A DNA stretch of 64,000 nt, from NCBI RefSeq assembly GCF_021474425.1, contig NZ_JAKEIP010000006.1, forward strand, positions 46,835 to 110,834. Reading direction: 5' to 3'. This stretch comes from Streptomyces muensis (GTDB lineage Bacteria > Actinomycetota > Actinomycetes > Streptomycetales > Streptomycetaceae). How positions within the stretch are numbered: the first letter of the stretch is position 1; each line of letters opens with the position of its first letter. The position numbers were made by a program, and so were the translations under genes. Positions 50,224 to 59,221 of this stretch are shown piece by piece. The notes below the pieces were generated by a model. That model did not search any database, was not told the DNA's origin, and worked only from the letters and a program-made list of their open reading frames with translations.

Positions 50224-51372
50224 ATGGCCACTGCCCCTTCGGGCCCGCTCGCCGGGCTGCGCGTCCTTGAACTCGGGGGCATCGGCCCTGGTCCGTTCTG
50301 CGGGATGATTCTCGCCGACCTCGGAGCGGAGGTCGTCCGCGTCGACCGGACGGCCGAAGCGGGGCGCCCTGCGTTCAACCCGGTCCTGCAACGAGGACGC
50401 CTGTCGGTCACTCTGGACCTGAAGGTCCCGGCGGGGGCGGCCACCGCCCTTCGACTGGTCGACACCGCCGACGCGCTCATCGAGGGGTTCCGCCCGGGTG
50501 TCGCCGAGCGGCTCGGCCTGGGCCCGGACGAGTGCCTGGCCCGCAATCCGAGGCTGGTCTACGGCCGTATGACCGGCTGGGGACAGCACGGTCCCCTCGC
50601 GCAGGCACCCGGACATGACATCAACTACATAGCACTGTCCGGGGCGTTGCACGCCATCGGCCCCGCTGAGGGAGATCCCGCCGTGCCACTGAACCTGATC
50701 GGCGACATGGGGGGTGGCGGTCTGCTGCTCGCCCTGGGGATAGCCGCCGGGCTGGTGCACGCCCGCACCTCCGGCCACGGCCAGGTCGTCGACGCCGCCA
50801 TGGTCGACGGCAGTGCGCTCCAACTCTCCCTGGTCCAGGGCATGATGGCGCAGGGACAATGGACGGACCGGCGAGGAGCCAACCTCCTCGACGGTACTGC
50901 GCCCTTCTACCGCACCTACCGCTGCGCCGACGGCTCGCACATGGCCGTGGGCTGCATCGAGCCACAGTTCTTCGCGGAGTTCCTCGACGCCCTCGGCCTG
51001 AGCGCCGACCCGCTCTTCGCCAAACAGTCCGACACGTCCGCGTGGCCCGGCATGACCGATCGGCTGACGGAGATCTTCGCCCGGCGTACCCGATCCGAGT
51101 GGACGGAGGTCTTCGCCGGCCGTGATGCCTGCACGACGCCGGTCCTCGACTTCGCCGAGGCCGCCGCCCACCCGCACAACGTTGCCCGCGGCACCTACAC
51201 CACTCAGGGCGGATCTCCCGTTCCCTCCCCGGCGCCACGGTTCCTGGGTACGCCCTCGGCCACGGCCGGTCCGGCACCCCACAACGGTGCCCACACCGAC
51301 GAGGTTCTCAGGGCCGCTGGTCTCAGTTCCGATGAACTCACCGCTCTTCGCAGCCAGGGCATTATCGCCTGA
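50224..51372 (+). CDS. Alpha-methylacyl-CoA racemase-like / CaiB-BaiF CoA-transferase family protein
   Basis: A 382-aa family III protein. [55 protein letters not shown] and [11 protein letters not shown] are typical of AMACR rather than of formyl-CoA transferases; His131 and Asp161 correspond to the racemase acid-base pair. Racemases of this kind convert 25R-methyl steroid side-chain CoA esters to the 25S form required by acyl-CoA dehydrogenases. This is the best hint that the substrate has a branched alpha-methyl side chain. The ATG follows GAGGAG. Confidence 0.85.
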   Translation: MATAPSGPLAGLRVLELGGIGPGPFCGMILADLGAEVVRVDRTAEAGRPAFNPVLQRGRLSVTLDLKVPAGAATALRLVDTADALIEGFRPGVAERLGLGPDECLARNPRLVYGRMTGWGQHGPLAQAPGHDINYIALSGALHAIGPAEGDPAVPLNLIGDMGGGGLLLALGIAAGLVHARTSGHGQVVDAAMVDGSALQLSLVQGMMAQGQWTDRRGANLLDGTAPFYRTYRCADGSHMAVGCIEPQFFAEFLDALGLSADPLFAKQSDTSAWPGMTDRLTEIFARRTRSEWTEVFAGRDACTTPVLDFAEAAAHPHNVARGTYTTQGGSPVPSPAPRFLGTPSATAGPAPHNGAHTDEVLRAAGLSSDELTALRSQGIIA

Positions 51373-51469
51373 CCCGCGTCAGGCATGCGGCGAGGCCAAC
51401 CGCACCCTCATCCACCGACAGGGCGAGCCCAGCCGAGGAACTCGCCACCTCGACGCACGGGAGTGCAGC

Positions 51470-52417
51470 ATGAAGGCTTGGCAGTACGTGTCACCCGGCA
51501 TGCCCCTCACCGAGGTCGATCTGCCCGACCCGGTCGCGGGCCCCGGCCAGGTCGTCATCGATGTGAAGGCGGCGGGCCTGTGCCAGACCGACGTCTCCTT
51601 CCTGGACGGGCACGTTCCTGGCATGCCGGTCCGGCTGCCGATGGTGCTCGGGCATGAGGTTGCGGGCGTCATCAGTTCCCGGGGCGAGGGCGTCACGGAA
51701 TTCGAGGTCGGGGAACGAGTCGTCCTCGCCCCGATCGGGGACCCGTTCGGCGGGCCAGGAGTCGGACGTGACGGCGGATACGCCGAACAGACGGTCGGCC
51801 TCGTCCCCGAACTCGTACGGATCCCGGAGGGCGTCTCGTACGCCCAGGCCGCGACCGCGACCGACGCGGGCTGCACCGCGTACCACGCCGTCAAGGTCCT
51901 CGGCGGGATCGAGGCCGGTACGCGACTCGGTGTGATCGGCCTCGGCGGGGTCGGCCAGTTCGCCGCTCGCATCGGGGTACTGCAAGGCGCCGAGGTCTAC
52001 GTCGCCGACATCCGCGAGGAACAAGGGGCCCTGGCACGGGAGTTGGGGGCGATCGAGTTCTTCACGGACGCCGCCGGTCTCTCCCCGCTGGGCCTCGACG
52101 TGATCATCGACTTCGCCGGAGTGGACACCACCGGCGTCGCGGTCGACGCGGTGCGTCCCGGCGGTCGCGTCGTCCAGATCGGCGCGACCAAACCGGACGC
52201 GAGGATCAACCTGGTCTCGCTCGTCACCCGCGGCGTCTCGCTGCTCGGCGCTCTCGGCGGCGACAGGTCCGATGTCACGGCGGTCATCGAACTGCTCGCC
52301 ACCGGCAGGCTCAACCCGGCGATCAGCACGCTTCCCTTCGACGGGATCGGCCGCGGCATCGACGCCTTGCGGCACAGCCAGGGCCAAGGTCGCAGCGTGG
52401 CGATCCGGCCTTCATGA
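51470..52417 (+). CDS. Zinc-type alcohol dehydrogenase (MDR)
   Basis: A 315-aa MDR dehydrogenase. The catalytic-zinc residues are in AAGLCQTDVSFLDGHV (Cys) and VLGHEVAGVISSRGEGV (His-Glu); the cofactor loop is IGLGGVGQFAARIGV. The block of four structural-zinc cysteines is absent, so it is a shortened zinc ADH. It would oxidise an alcohol or reduce an aldehyde/ketone with NAD(P). The ATG at 51470 has GGGAG upstream. It is the last gene of the catabolic region; beyond it gene content changes completely. Confidence 0.83.
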   Translation: MKAWQYVSPGMPLTEVDLPDPVAGPGQVVIDVKAAGLCQTDVSFLDGHVPGMPVRLPMVLGHEVAGVISSRGEGVTEFEVGERVVLAPIGDPFGGPGVGRDGGYAEQTVGLVPELVRIPEGVSYAQAATATDAGCTAYHAVKVLGGIEAGTRLGVIGLGGVGQFAARIGVLQGAEVYVADIREEQGALARELGAIEFFTDAAGLSPLGLDVIIDFAGVDTTGVAVDAVRPGGRVVQIGATKPDARINLVSLVTRGVSLLGALGGDRSDVTAVIELLATGRLNPAISTLPFDGIGRGIDALRHSQGQGRSVAIRPS

Positions 52418-52636
52418 CGGCAGGTCATACGCCCATGGCCGGTGCGGAGGCTCGGCGTTGAGGTGGCTACGACCCCTTCTGAGTTCACCGGGCATCAGCC
52501 CCGCGGTTGCTCTGCCGCCGCCCTTCACCTGCCCAACGGGAAGGCCGCCAGGCGGACTCAAGGAACAGTTGTGTGAATTACCTGTGCAGAACAGCTGAGA
52601 TTTCAAGTTTCGGCGTCCGTTTCGCCGAAGACTTCT

Positions 52637-55600
52637 GTGACATTGGAGCCTTGGGGGAATCACACACGACGAATCGAACAACCTGGACCAGAGTTGTCTC
52701 ATAATCACATATCCAACAGAGCAACAACCGGTGTACTCCTGATATCTCTTCTCGCCGGTGCTCTGTCTCTCGCTCCCGGCGCGACACCCGCACGCGCCAA
52801 CTCCGCCGTGGACACCCGGAGTTACCGGGACGGCACCTTCGTGGTTCAGCTCACCGACACCCCGGTGGCGACCTACGGGGGTGGCCTGCCCGGACTGAAG
52901 AGGACCGCACCTGAGCCGGGCGGGCAGCTCGACGTGGGCTCCGGAGCGATCGAGGACTATCTGCGGCATCTGGATGCCCACCGCAAGAAAGTCCTGAGCG
53001 CCGTCCCGGGCGTGAAGAAGCTGTACGACTACGACTACGCTCTCAACGGCTTCGCCGCGAAGCTCACGGGTGAGCAGGCCGCGAAGCTGGTCAGGACGCC
53101 GGGCGTGGCGTCGGTGACGCGAGCAGGCGTCACCGCACTGCACCCCGTGCCGGAGGACACCGACGGACAGTCGGCCCCCCGACGGCCGGCCACCGTGCCC
53201 GACGACAGAGGCTCCATGGGCCACCTCGCCGGGAACCGGTCCCAGGCCGGAGGAGAAACCAGGGCCGGGGTACGCCCGCCCGACATCCCCGGGTTCCTGG
53301 GTCTCACCGGCCGGAGCGGTCTCTGGTCAAAGCTGGGCGGCCCCGAACACGCCGGCGAGGGCACGATCGTGGGCATCGTGGACAGCGGTTTCGACCCGTC
53401 GAACAAGATGCTCGCGCCGCTGCCCGAACCGCGTCCCGACGCGGACGTCATCGCCAGGAAGTGGCACGGAACCTGCGACCAGGGCAACGACCCTGCGCAC
53501 AAGGTCACCTGCAACAACAAGGTCATCGGCGCCCAGTGGTTCCGTAAAGGCGTGTCCGACCCGGCGCCCGAGGACGTCCCCTCGCCCCGGGACACCGACA
53601 GTCATGGCACCCACACCGGCACCACCGCCGCCGGCAACCGCATCACCTCCGCGGTGATCGCCGGCACACCTGTGCGCGGCACCCTGACCGGCATGGCACC
53701 GGCGGCCCGACTGGCGTATTACAAGGCGTGCTGGCGCATGGGCTGCCCGGAGGTGGACACGGCGGCGGCGATCGACCGGGCCGTGGCGGACGGCGTGGAC
53801 GTCCTGAACCTGTCGTTCGACGGGCACCTGGAGAGCCCGATCTACCGCGCGGCCACGTTCAACGCGGCAAAGGCGGGCGTCTTCATCGCCGGCAGCGCCG
53901 GCAACAACCCGTCCTCGGGAACGGCGAACCACACCGCGCCATGGATCACATCCGTGGCGTCCACCACCCACGACACCGACTACCGGGCGACCCTGCGCCT
54001 GGGCGACAGCCAGGAGTTCACCGGGCGTGCCCTCAGCCCCGGCATACCCGCGAGTCCACTGATCAACGCCGCCGACGCGGTCAGGGCGGGCGCGGACTCC
54101 GCGAAGGCCGCGCTGTGCGCCCCGGACACCTTGGACCCGGCGAAGGCCAAGGGGAAGATCGTGGTGTGCGACCGGGGCGGGGACGGCATCTTCATCCAGG
54201 ACAAGGCTCTCGAAGTACGCAGCGCCGGAGGCCGTGCGGTCGTCCTCGTCAACACGCCCTCCAGTGCCCAGGACTCCTTCCTGGCACAGGCCGCCGTGCC
54301 GCTGTTCGTTCTGAGTCAGGAGGACGGCAAGCGCGTCAAGGCCTACGCCACCGCGCCCGCCGCCTCCGCGGCGCTCACCGCGTCCAGCAGGACTTCCAAG
54401 CACGCGCCGGAAGTCGCTGCCGACTCCAGCCCCGGCCCCGACCCCTACAGCGGCGGCGACATGCTGAAGCCGGACCTGTCGGCCCCTGGCGACCTCGTCC
54501 CCGCAGGAACCGTTCCCGGCGGCGGCAACAACGCCTACCCCGGGCCCTTCGGGTTCCTGTCGGGCACGTCGATGGCGTCCCCGCACGTCGCGGGCCTCGC
54601 AGCCCTGCTGAAGCAGCTGCATCCCACCTGGTCACCGATGCGAGTCAAGTCGGCCCTCATGACCACGGCGACGACAACCGACAAGCAGGGCAAGCCCCTC
54701 GTCCGTGTCGGCAGCAAGCCCGCGACTCCGCTCGATCACGGCGCCGGCCAGGTACGGCCCGCGTTGGCCGCCGCTCCGGGTCTTGTCTATGACTCCACCG
54801 TGACCGACTGGACGTCGTACCTGTGCGCCGTCGGGATCGCGCCCCCGGCGGATGCTGAACGCGACCTCTGCGGCACCGCGCGGAAGAGCGACCCCAGTGA
54901 CCTGAACTACCCGTCACTGGCGGTCGGCGACCTGTACGGCAGGCAGACACTGACCCGCAGGGTCACCAACGTGTCGGAGAAGTCCGCCGTCTACGAAGCG
55001 GCGCTCAAGACCCCGCCGGGCTTCACGGCGAAGGTGTCCCCGCAGCGGCTGACCCTGCGGCCTGGCGGGTCGGCGACGTACCGCGTGACGTTCACCCGTA
55101 CCGACGCCGCATTCGACTCCTGGTCCTTCGGTGCCCTCACCTGGAACGACGTGTCCAGGCAGCACCGGGTCACGAGCCAGATCGCCCTGCGCGCCCACCG
55201 GTTCGACGTGCCGGACGAGGCCGAGGCGCAGGGCACGTCGGGAACCGTTCGGATCGCCACGCACGTTGGCTGGAACGGACGGCTGACCGCGACCACCACG
55301 GGTCTGTACGCCGCTGAGAAGACCACCGGAACGCTCACCGGCACCGACCGAACCGAACTGGAGAACAATCCGTTCACCTCCGACGCGATCAAGAAGGTCC
55401 ACCTCCACGTGCCAGGCAGCGCGAAGTTCACCCGGGTGGCGATCACTGCGGCTGACCACCTGGCCGACAGCGACATCGACGTCTACGCGTTCGACACCGA
55501 GGGCAACCTGGCCGGGCCCCTGCCCGTGCCCGGCTCGGACGAACGGTTCGACCTGCCTCCGGGCGACTACGACCTCTACATCCAGCAGTTCGCCCTGCCT

Positions 55601-55831
55601 GAGGGCGCGACCACGCAGCAATTCACTTTGTGGACCTGGCAAGTGGGCTCGGGCGACCCGGCGATCCGCGCCACGGTCACTCCCCCCACCCGCCCGGTCA
55701 CCGGCGGCGAGCGCCCCGAGGTGACGGTGAGCTGGCAGGGTGCCGCCCGGGGTGAGCGTTATCTCGGTGTCGTCGAGTACGGCGACGGCTCGGCCACCGT
55801 CGGACGTACGGCACTGACCCTCACGCCGTAA
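52637..55831 (+). CDS. Secreted subtilisin-like serine protease (S8) with PA and C-terminal domains
   Basis: A 1,064-aa exported protease starting at a GTG. The signal peptide spans roughly residues 31-55 (VLLISLLAGALSLAPGA, cleavage after ARA); an alternative TTG near 52691 would shorten the leader. An inhibitor-I9-type propeptide follows (to about 170). The catalytic triad is Asp249 (GIVDSGFD), His323 (DSHGTHTG) and Ser645 (SGTSMASPHVAG), with the oxyanion Asn in GSAGNNPSSG. A PA-like insert occupies about 460-580, and fibronectin-III-like and bacterial pre-peptidase-like domains fill the last 350 residues. It is an extracellular protein-degrading enzyme without a link to the catabolic cluster. 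Confidence 0.9.
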   Translation: MTLEPWGNHTRRIEQPGPELSHNHISNRATTGVLLISLLAGALSLAPGATPARANSAVDTRSYRDGTFVVQLTDTPVATYGGGLPGLKRTAPEPGGQLDVGSGAIEDYLRHLDAHRKKVLSAVPGVKKLYDYDYALNGFAAKLTGEQAAKLVRTPGVASVTRAGVTALHPVPEDTDGQSAPRRPATVPDDRGSMGHLAGNRSQAGGETRAGVRPPDIPGFLGLTGRSGLWSKLGGPEHAGEGTIVGIVDSGFDPSNKMLAPLPEPRPDADVIARKWHGTCDQGNDPAHKVTCNNKVIGAQWFRKGVSDPAPEDVPSPRDTDSHGTHTGTTAAGNRITSAVIAGTPVRGTLTGMAPAARLAYYKACWRMGCPEVDTAAAIDRAVADGVDVLNLSFDGHLESPIYRAATFNAAKAGVFIAGSAGNNPSSGTANHTAPWITSVASTTHDTDYRATLRLGDSQEFTGRALSPGIPASPLINAADAVRAGADSAKAALCAPDTLDPAKAKGKIVVCDRGGDGIFIQDKALEVRSAGGRAVVLVNTPSSAQDSFLAQAAVPLFVLSQEDGKRVKAYATAPAASAALTASSRTSKHAPEVAADSSPGPDPYSGGDMLKPDLSAPGDLVPAGTVPGGGNNAYPGPFGFLSGTSMASPHVAGLAALLKQLHPTWSPMRVKSALMTTATTTDKQGKPLVRVGSKPATPLDHGAGQVRPALAAAPGLVYDSTVTDWTSYLCAVGIAPPADAERDLCGTARKSDPSDLNYPSLAVGDLYGRQTLTRRVTNVSEKSAVYEAALKTPPGFTAKVSPQRLTLRPGGSATYRVTFTRTDAAFDSWSFGALTWNDVSRQHRVTSQIALRAHRFDVPDEAEAQGTSGTVRIATHVGWNGRLTATTTGLYAAEKTTGTLTGTDRTELENNPFTSDAIKKVHLHVPGSAKFTRVAITAADHLADSDIDVYAFDTEGNLAGPLPVPGSDERFDLPPGDYDLYIQQFALPEGATTQQFTLWTWQVGSGDPAIRATVTPPTRPVTGGERPEVTVSWQGAARGERYLGVVEYGDGSATVGRTALTLTP

Positions 55832-55848
55832 CAACCAGCACACGTACC

Positions 55849-55882
55849 GCCGCCCGGGCACCGGCATCGGTTCCCGGGCGGC
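55849..55882 (+). terminator. First of two tandem hairpins after the protease gene
   Basis: A perfect 10-bp stem, GCCGCCCGGG with CCCGGGCGGC, around a 14-base loop, 17 bp after the protease stop. It probably ends protease transcription. Confidence 0.7.
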
Positions 55883-55886
55883 ACAC

Positions 55887-55915
55887 GATCGCCGCCGGTC
55901 GCACCGGCGGCGATC
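55887..55915. terminator. Second tandem hairpin between convergent genes
   Basis: A perfect 12-bp stem, GATCGCCGCCGG with CCGGCGGCGATC, around TCGCA. With the preceding hairpin it separates the protease from the P450 gene on the other strand and could stop transcripts from either side. Confidence 0.7.
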
Positions 55916-56045
55916 ACCACACCCACTCAACTCACGCGGAGCCGGCCTGCCCCCGGGAGACACCACAGGACCTCGCCGGTCCCTGACCCGTGTCGCCGAG
56001 ATGTCCGGCAGAGCCGACGATGTGCCTCACACGGTTTCCCGTGGC

Positions 56046-57218
56046 TCACCACTCCACCATGAGCCGGTGCACTCCGTACACCGACATGTCGGTGCGCAGC
56101 GGCACTTCCTCGGGTGCCACGGCGAGCCTCAGCCCAGGGAAGCGCCGCAGCAGTGCGGGATACGCCAGCCTCATTTCCATCCGGGCGAACTGCTGGCCCA
56201 GGCACTGATGGGCGCCGTACCCGAACGCCAGGTGGCCGCGTGCCTCCTGTGAACCGACATCGAGTTTGTGCCCCTCCGTGAACCGGGCGGGGTCCCGATT
56301 GGCCGCGGGCATGTGCACGCCCACCGCCTCGCCGGCGCGGATCACCTCACCGCCCAACTCGATGTCCTCCCGGGCCGTGCGTACCAGAGGGAACTGGACG
56401 ATGGTGAGATAGCGCAACAGCTCCTCGACGGCCTGCGCCGCATCGACCCGTCCCTCCCGCACGGCCTCGGCCTGCTCAGGATTGCTGAGCAGGGCGAACG
56501 TGCCCAGAGCGAGCATGTTGGCGGTCGTCTCGTGTCCTGCGATCAACAACAGCTGCGAGATCCCGATGAGTTCTTCCTCGGAGAGTTCGCCGCCGGCGGC
56601 CAGATCGCTGAGCAGGTCCTGACCGGGTTCGGCGGTCCTTCGCCGGACGTGCTCCCTCAGGTACCCGCCCAGCGAGGCCCGCGCAGCTTCCGCGTCCTCC
56701 TTGGAGGAATCCAGCGTGAACAGGACCTTGGTGGCGTGCTGGAAGCGCTCGTGGTCACCGTAAGGCACGCCGAGCAGTTCGCAAATGACCAGGGACGGGA
56801 TGGGCAGCGCGAATGCGTCCACCAGGTCGACCGGCGGACCTGCCTGCTCCATCGCGTCGAGGTGGTCCGTGACCATCTGCTCGACACGAGGTTCGACCTG
56901 CCTCATACGGCGGACGGTGAACTGCCCGGACAGCAATCGCCGTAGCCGGGTGTGCTCGGGCGCGTCCATGTGGAGAAAGACGCCCGGAGGCGGGGGCGCG
57001 TCCGCCGGGTGGGCGCCGACCTGCACAACCGGCTGTCGACGGTGCGCGGCACTGAAACGGTCGTCCCCGAGCACGGCTCGTCCCAGTTCGAAACTGGTGA
57101 CCAGCCACCCCAGGTGCCCATCCGGGAACCGGAACCGGCGCAGCGGACGCGGATCGTCGAGCACCTCGGAGGGCGGGTCGAACGGGGTGCTGCGGGTAGT
57201 GATCAATGTCTCGGTCAT
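56046..57218 (-). CDS. Cytochrome P450 (CYP105/CYP107-like)
   Basis: A 390-aa bacterial P450. Motifs: LHMDAPEHTRLRRLLSGQF in the C-helix region, AGHETT at residues 227-232, ExxR in EELLR (Glu266-Arg269) and haem Cys339 in FGYGAHQCLG. No ferredoxin gene adjoins it. It is divergent from a TetR gene with a palindrome in the shared promoter, so it is probably an inducible detoxification or secondary-metabolism P450 rather than a member of the catabolic regulon. Confidence 0.88.
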   Translation of the reverse strand: MTETLITTRSTPFDPPSEVLDDPRPLRRFRFPDGHLGWLVTSFELGRAVLGDDRFSAAHRRQPVVQVGAHPADAPPPPGVFLHMDAPEHTRLRRLLSGQFTVRRMRQVEPRVEQMVTDHLDAMEQAGPPVDLVDAFALPIPSLVICELLGVPYGDHERFQHATKVLFTLDSSKEDAEAARASLGGYLREHVRRRTAEPGQDLLSDLAAGGELSEEELIGISQLLLIAGHETTANMLALGTFALLSNPEQAEAVREGRVDAAQAVEELLRYLTIVQFPLVRTAREDIELGGEVIRAGEAVGVHMPAANRDPARFTEGHKLDVGSQEARGHLAFGYGAHQCLGQQFARMEMRLAYPALLRRFPGLRLAVAPEEVPLRTDMSVYGVHRLMVEW

Positions 57219-57397
57219 ACAGAACTCTCCGATCGGTCACAACGGTGGACGGCCGCCCATGGGCCCCGACGGGTTCAGGGCCGACTCATCACGGGTATTC
57301 CACCGGGCTCGCAATTGCCCGGCCGGGCCAACGCCGACCCCACGGCCTGCTTCGGTGGCGCGAACCCAGGGCCGTGCAGCTGCGTGCTCGGCGCCAG

Positions 57398-57421
57398 ACT
57401 AGACGATACATACTGTCTCGT
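57398..57421. promoter_or_regulatory. Candidate TetR operator between P450 and TetR genes
   Basis: An imperfect 24-bp palindrome (8 of 12 base pairs symmetric), with arms containing AGAC and GTCT around TACATA. It lies 53 bp before the TetR start and 180 bp before the P450 start. It is unrelated to the 18-bp catabolic operator. Confidence 0.5.
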
Positions 57422-57473
57422 CATTTCCCCAGAGCGGAGGCCTCCCCGAGATGCCCAAGTAGGATGAGCTCCG

Positions 57474-58085
57474 ATGAATGCTCCGACCCCACAATCCGGC
57501 CGCACACCCGCCGCCCGGCCGCGCCGCGGACCGCACCGCAGCCCCGAGGCACACGCCGCGGTACTGGAGGTGACCCGCGAGTTGCTCGAAGAGGTCGGCT
57601 ACCCGAAGGTGACCATGGAGCGGATCGCCGAACGGGCCGGTGTGGCCCGGATGACTCTCTACCGCTGGTGGCCGAATAAGGCCGCGGTCGTGCGGGAGGC
57701 GATCGCCGACCGGCTCACCGTACGGCCGGCTCCCGACACCGGGTCGGTACGCGACGACGCCCTCACCCTGCTGCTCGACCTGGTGCAGACCCTGACCCTG
57801 ATCGGCAACCCCCGTGTGATGGCCGGTCTGCTGGTCGAACTCGGCGAGTCGGGCCGCGCCCAGTTGCGCGACTTTCTCAGCGAGCGGCTGGAGCCCGCCG
57901 CCGTGCTTCTGCGCCGCGGCATCGACCGCGGTGAGCTGCCTGCCGATCTGAAGGTGCGGGCCGTGGTCGACAGCTGGGCTGGATACGTGCTGTACCTGGT
58001 CATGTTCCAGGAAAGGAAACCCGCCCGGCGGGATCTGGCCGACCTCGTCGGCCTGCTTCCCTTCCGCACGGACGGCACCTCCTGA
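57474..58085 (+). CDS. TetR-family regulator
   Basis: A 203-aa TetR protein: helix-turn-helix KVTMERIAERAGVARMTLYRWWPNKAAVV, then a C-terminal domain of the TetR_C_16-like type (LLDLVQTLTLIGNPRVMAGLLVELGESG). It is divergent from the P450 at 56046-57218 and presumably represses it and itself through the palindrome at 57398-57421. The ATG at 57474 follows GATGAGCTCCG, a weak ribosome site. Confidence 0.84.
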   Translation: MNAPTPQSGRTPAARPRRGPHRSPEAHAAVLEVTRELLEEVGYPKVTMERIAERAGVARMTLYRWWPNKAAVVREAIADRLTVRPAPDTGSVRDDALTLLLDLVQTLTLIGNPRVMAGLLVELGESGRAQLRDFLSERLEPAAVLLRRGIDRGELPADLKVRAVVDSWAGYVLYLVMFQERKPARRDLADLVGLLPFRTDGTS

Positions 58086-58481
58086 CGACTGCGCGGCCAT
58101 GAACGCACGTCTTGCTCGGAGCGCGCGCGGTGGTCACGGCCGTCGTCACGCGGACCACCGACACCGAGCCAGGGCACAGGCTTCAAGGAGCCGCTGACAG
58201 TCGGCAAACCTGCGCGTACCACACCCCACCGTGACAGCGCGCTGTGTCGAACCAGTCACGCCCGCTGTTCGGTTCCGAACCACGCTTGAGGGGATCAGTC
58301 CCGAACCACTCGTGATGAGACGGACCGTGCTCGACCGGCCGAGCGCATCGGCCATAAGACCGACCCGGAACACGATCACCGGCCGGGACCATGGCCGTTC
58401 GGCCGAGGCCGCCGCTCCTGCCTCACGGCAGGGTGGAAACGCACGCCTCCGCCACGACCATCAAGAGAGGGGCCTCACCTC
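58086..58481. other. 396-bp gene-free stretch before ABC exporter
   Basis: It holds the end of the TetR transcript and the promoter of the ABC exporter operon. A 7-bp inverted repeat (GGTGGTC/GACCACC, 58130-58160, with a long spacer) is the only structure seen. No convincing gene was found. Confidence 0.45.
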
Positions 58482-59165
58482 ATGAGCGCCGTTCTGGCCG
58501 GGAATCAACTCACCAAGACCTACGGCTCCACCACGGCCCTCGCCGGGGTGGACATCGAGGTGCACGGCCGGGAGTCCCTGGCCATCATGGGCCCCTCCGG
58601 CTCCGGCAAGTCCACCCTCCTGCACACCCTGGCGGGCATCATCCGTCCCGATGGCGGCCAAGTGCTGCTGCGTGGTGAACGCATCGACAACCTCGGCGAG
58701 GAGCGGCTGAGCGCCCTGCGCCGGAAGCGATTCGGGTTCGTCTTCCAGTTCGGCCAGCTGCTGCCGGAGTTGCCCGCCGAGGAGAACGTCGCTCTGCCTC
58801 TGATGCTGGAGGGCATGCCGCGGCGCAAGGCTGTGAAGCAGGCGCGCCGCTGGTTCGAGCCGCTCGGCCTCGACGGCCTGGAGCTGCGCCGCCCGGGCCA
58901 GCTGTCCGGCGGGCAGGCCCAGCGTGTCGCCATCGCCCGCGCCCTGGTGATCGAACCGGACGTGGTCTTCGCCGACGAGCCCACCGGCGCCCTCGACCAG
59001 ACCACCGGCACCGAGGTCATCCGTCTGCTCACCACTGTCACCCGCGACCAGGGCGCCTCGCTGGTCATGGTCACCCATGACGCCGATGTCGCCGCCCACT
59101 GCGACCGGATCCTCCAGGTCCGCGACGGCCGGATCGGCGTCCACAGCCCGTACACGTCCGCCTGA
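58482..59165 (+). CDS. ABC transporter ATP-binding protein (MacB/LolD type)
   Basis: A 227-aa ATPase: Walker A GPSGSGKST at 37-45, signature LSGGQAQ at 141-147, Walker B VVFADEP at 161-167, and the H-loop in MVTHDADVAAHCDRI. The subfamily pairs with FtsX/MacB-type permeases and moves peptides, antibiotics or lipoproteins out of the cytoplasmic membrane. The permease gene follows 56 bp later. The ATG has GAGAGG upstream. Confidence 0.9.
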   Translation: MSAVLAGNQLTKTYGSTTALAGVDIEVHGRESLAIMGPSGSGKSTLLHTLAGIIRPDGGQVLLRGERIDNLGEERLSALRRKRFGFVFQFGQLLPELPAEENVALPLMLEGMPRRKAVKQARRWFEPLGLDGLELRRPGQLSGGQAQRVAIARALVIEPDVVFADEPTGALDQTTGTEVIRLLTTVTRDQGASLVMVTHDADVAAHCDRILQVRDGRIGVHSPYTSA

Positions 59166-59221
59166 CCACCCAGCCGCGGCACGGTCGCCGCCTGATGGGC
59201 CCTGCCCTCGGAGATCCTGTT

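Noticed and set aside
58130..58160. GGTGGTC/GACCACC inverted repeat as terminator of the TetR gene
   Set aside because: Only 7 bp with a 17-base loop; too weak to call.
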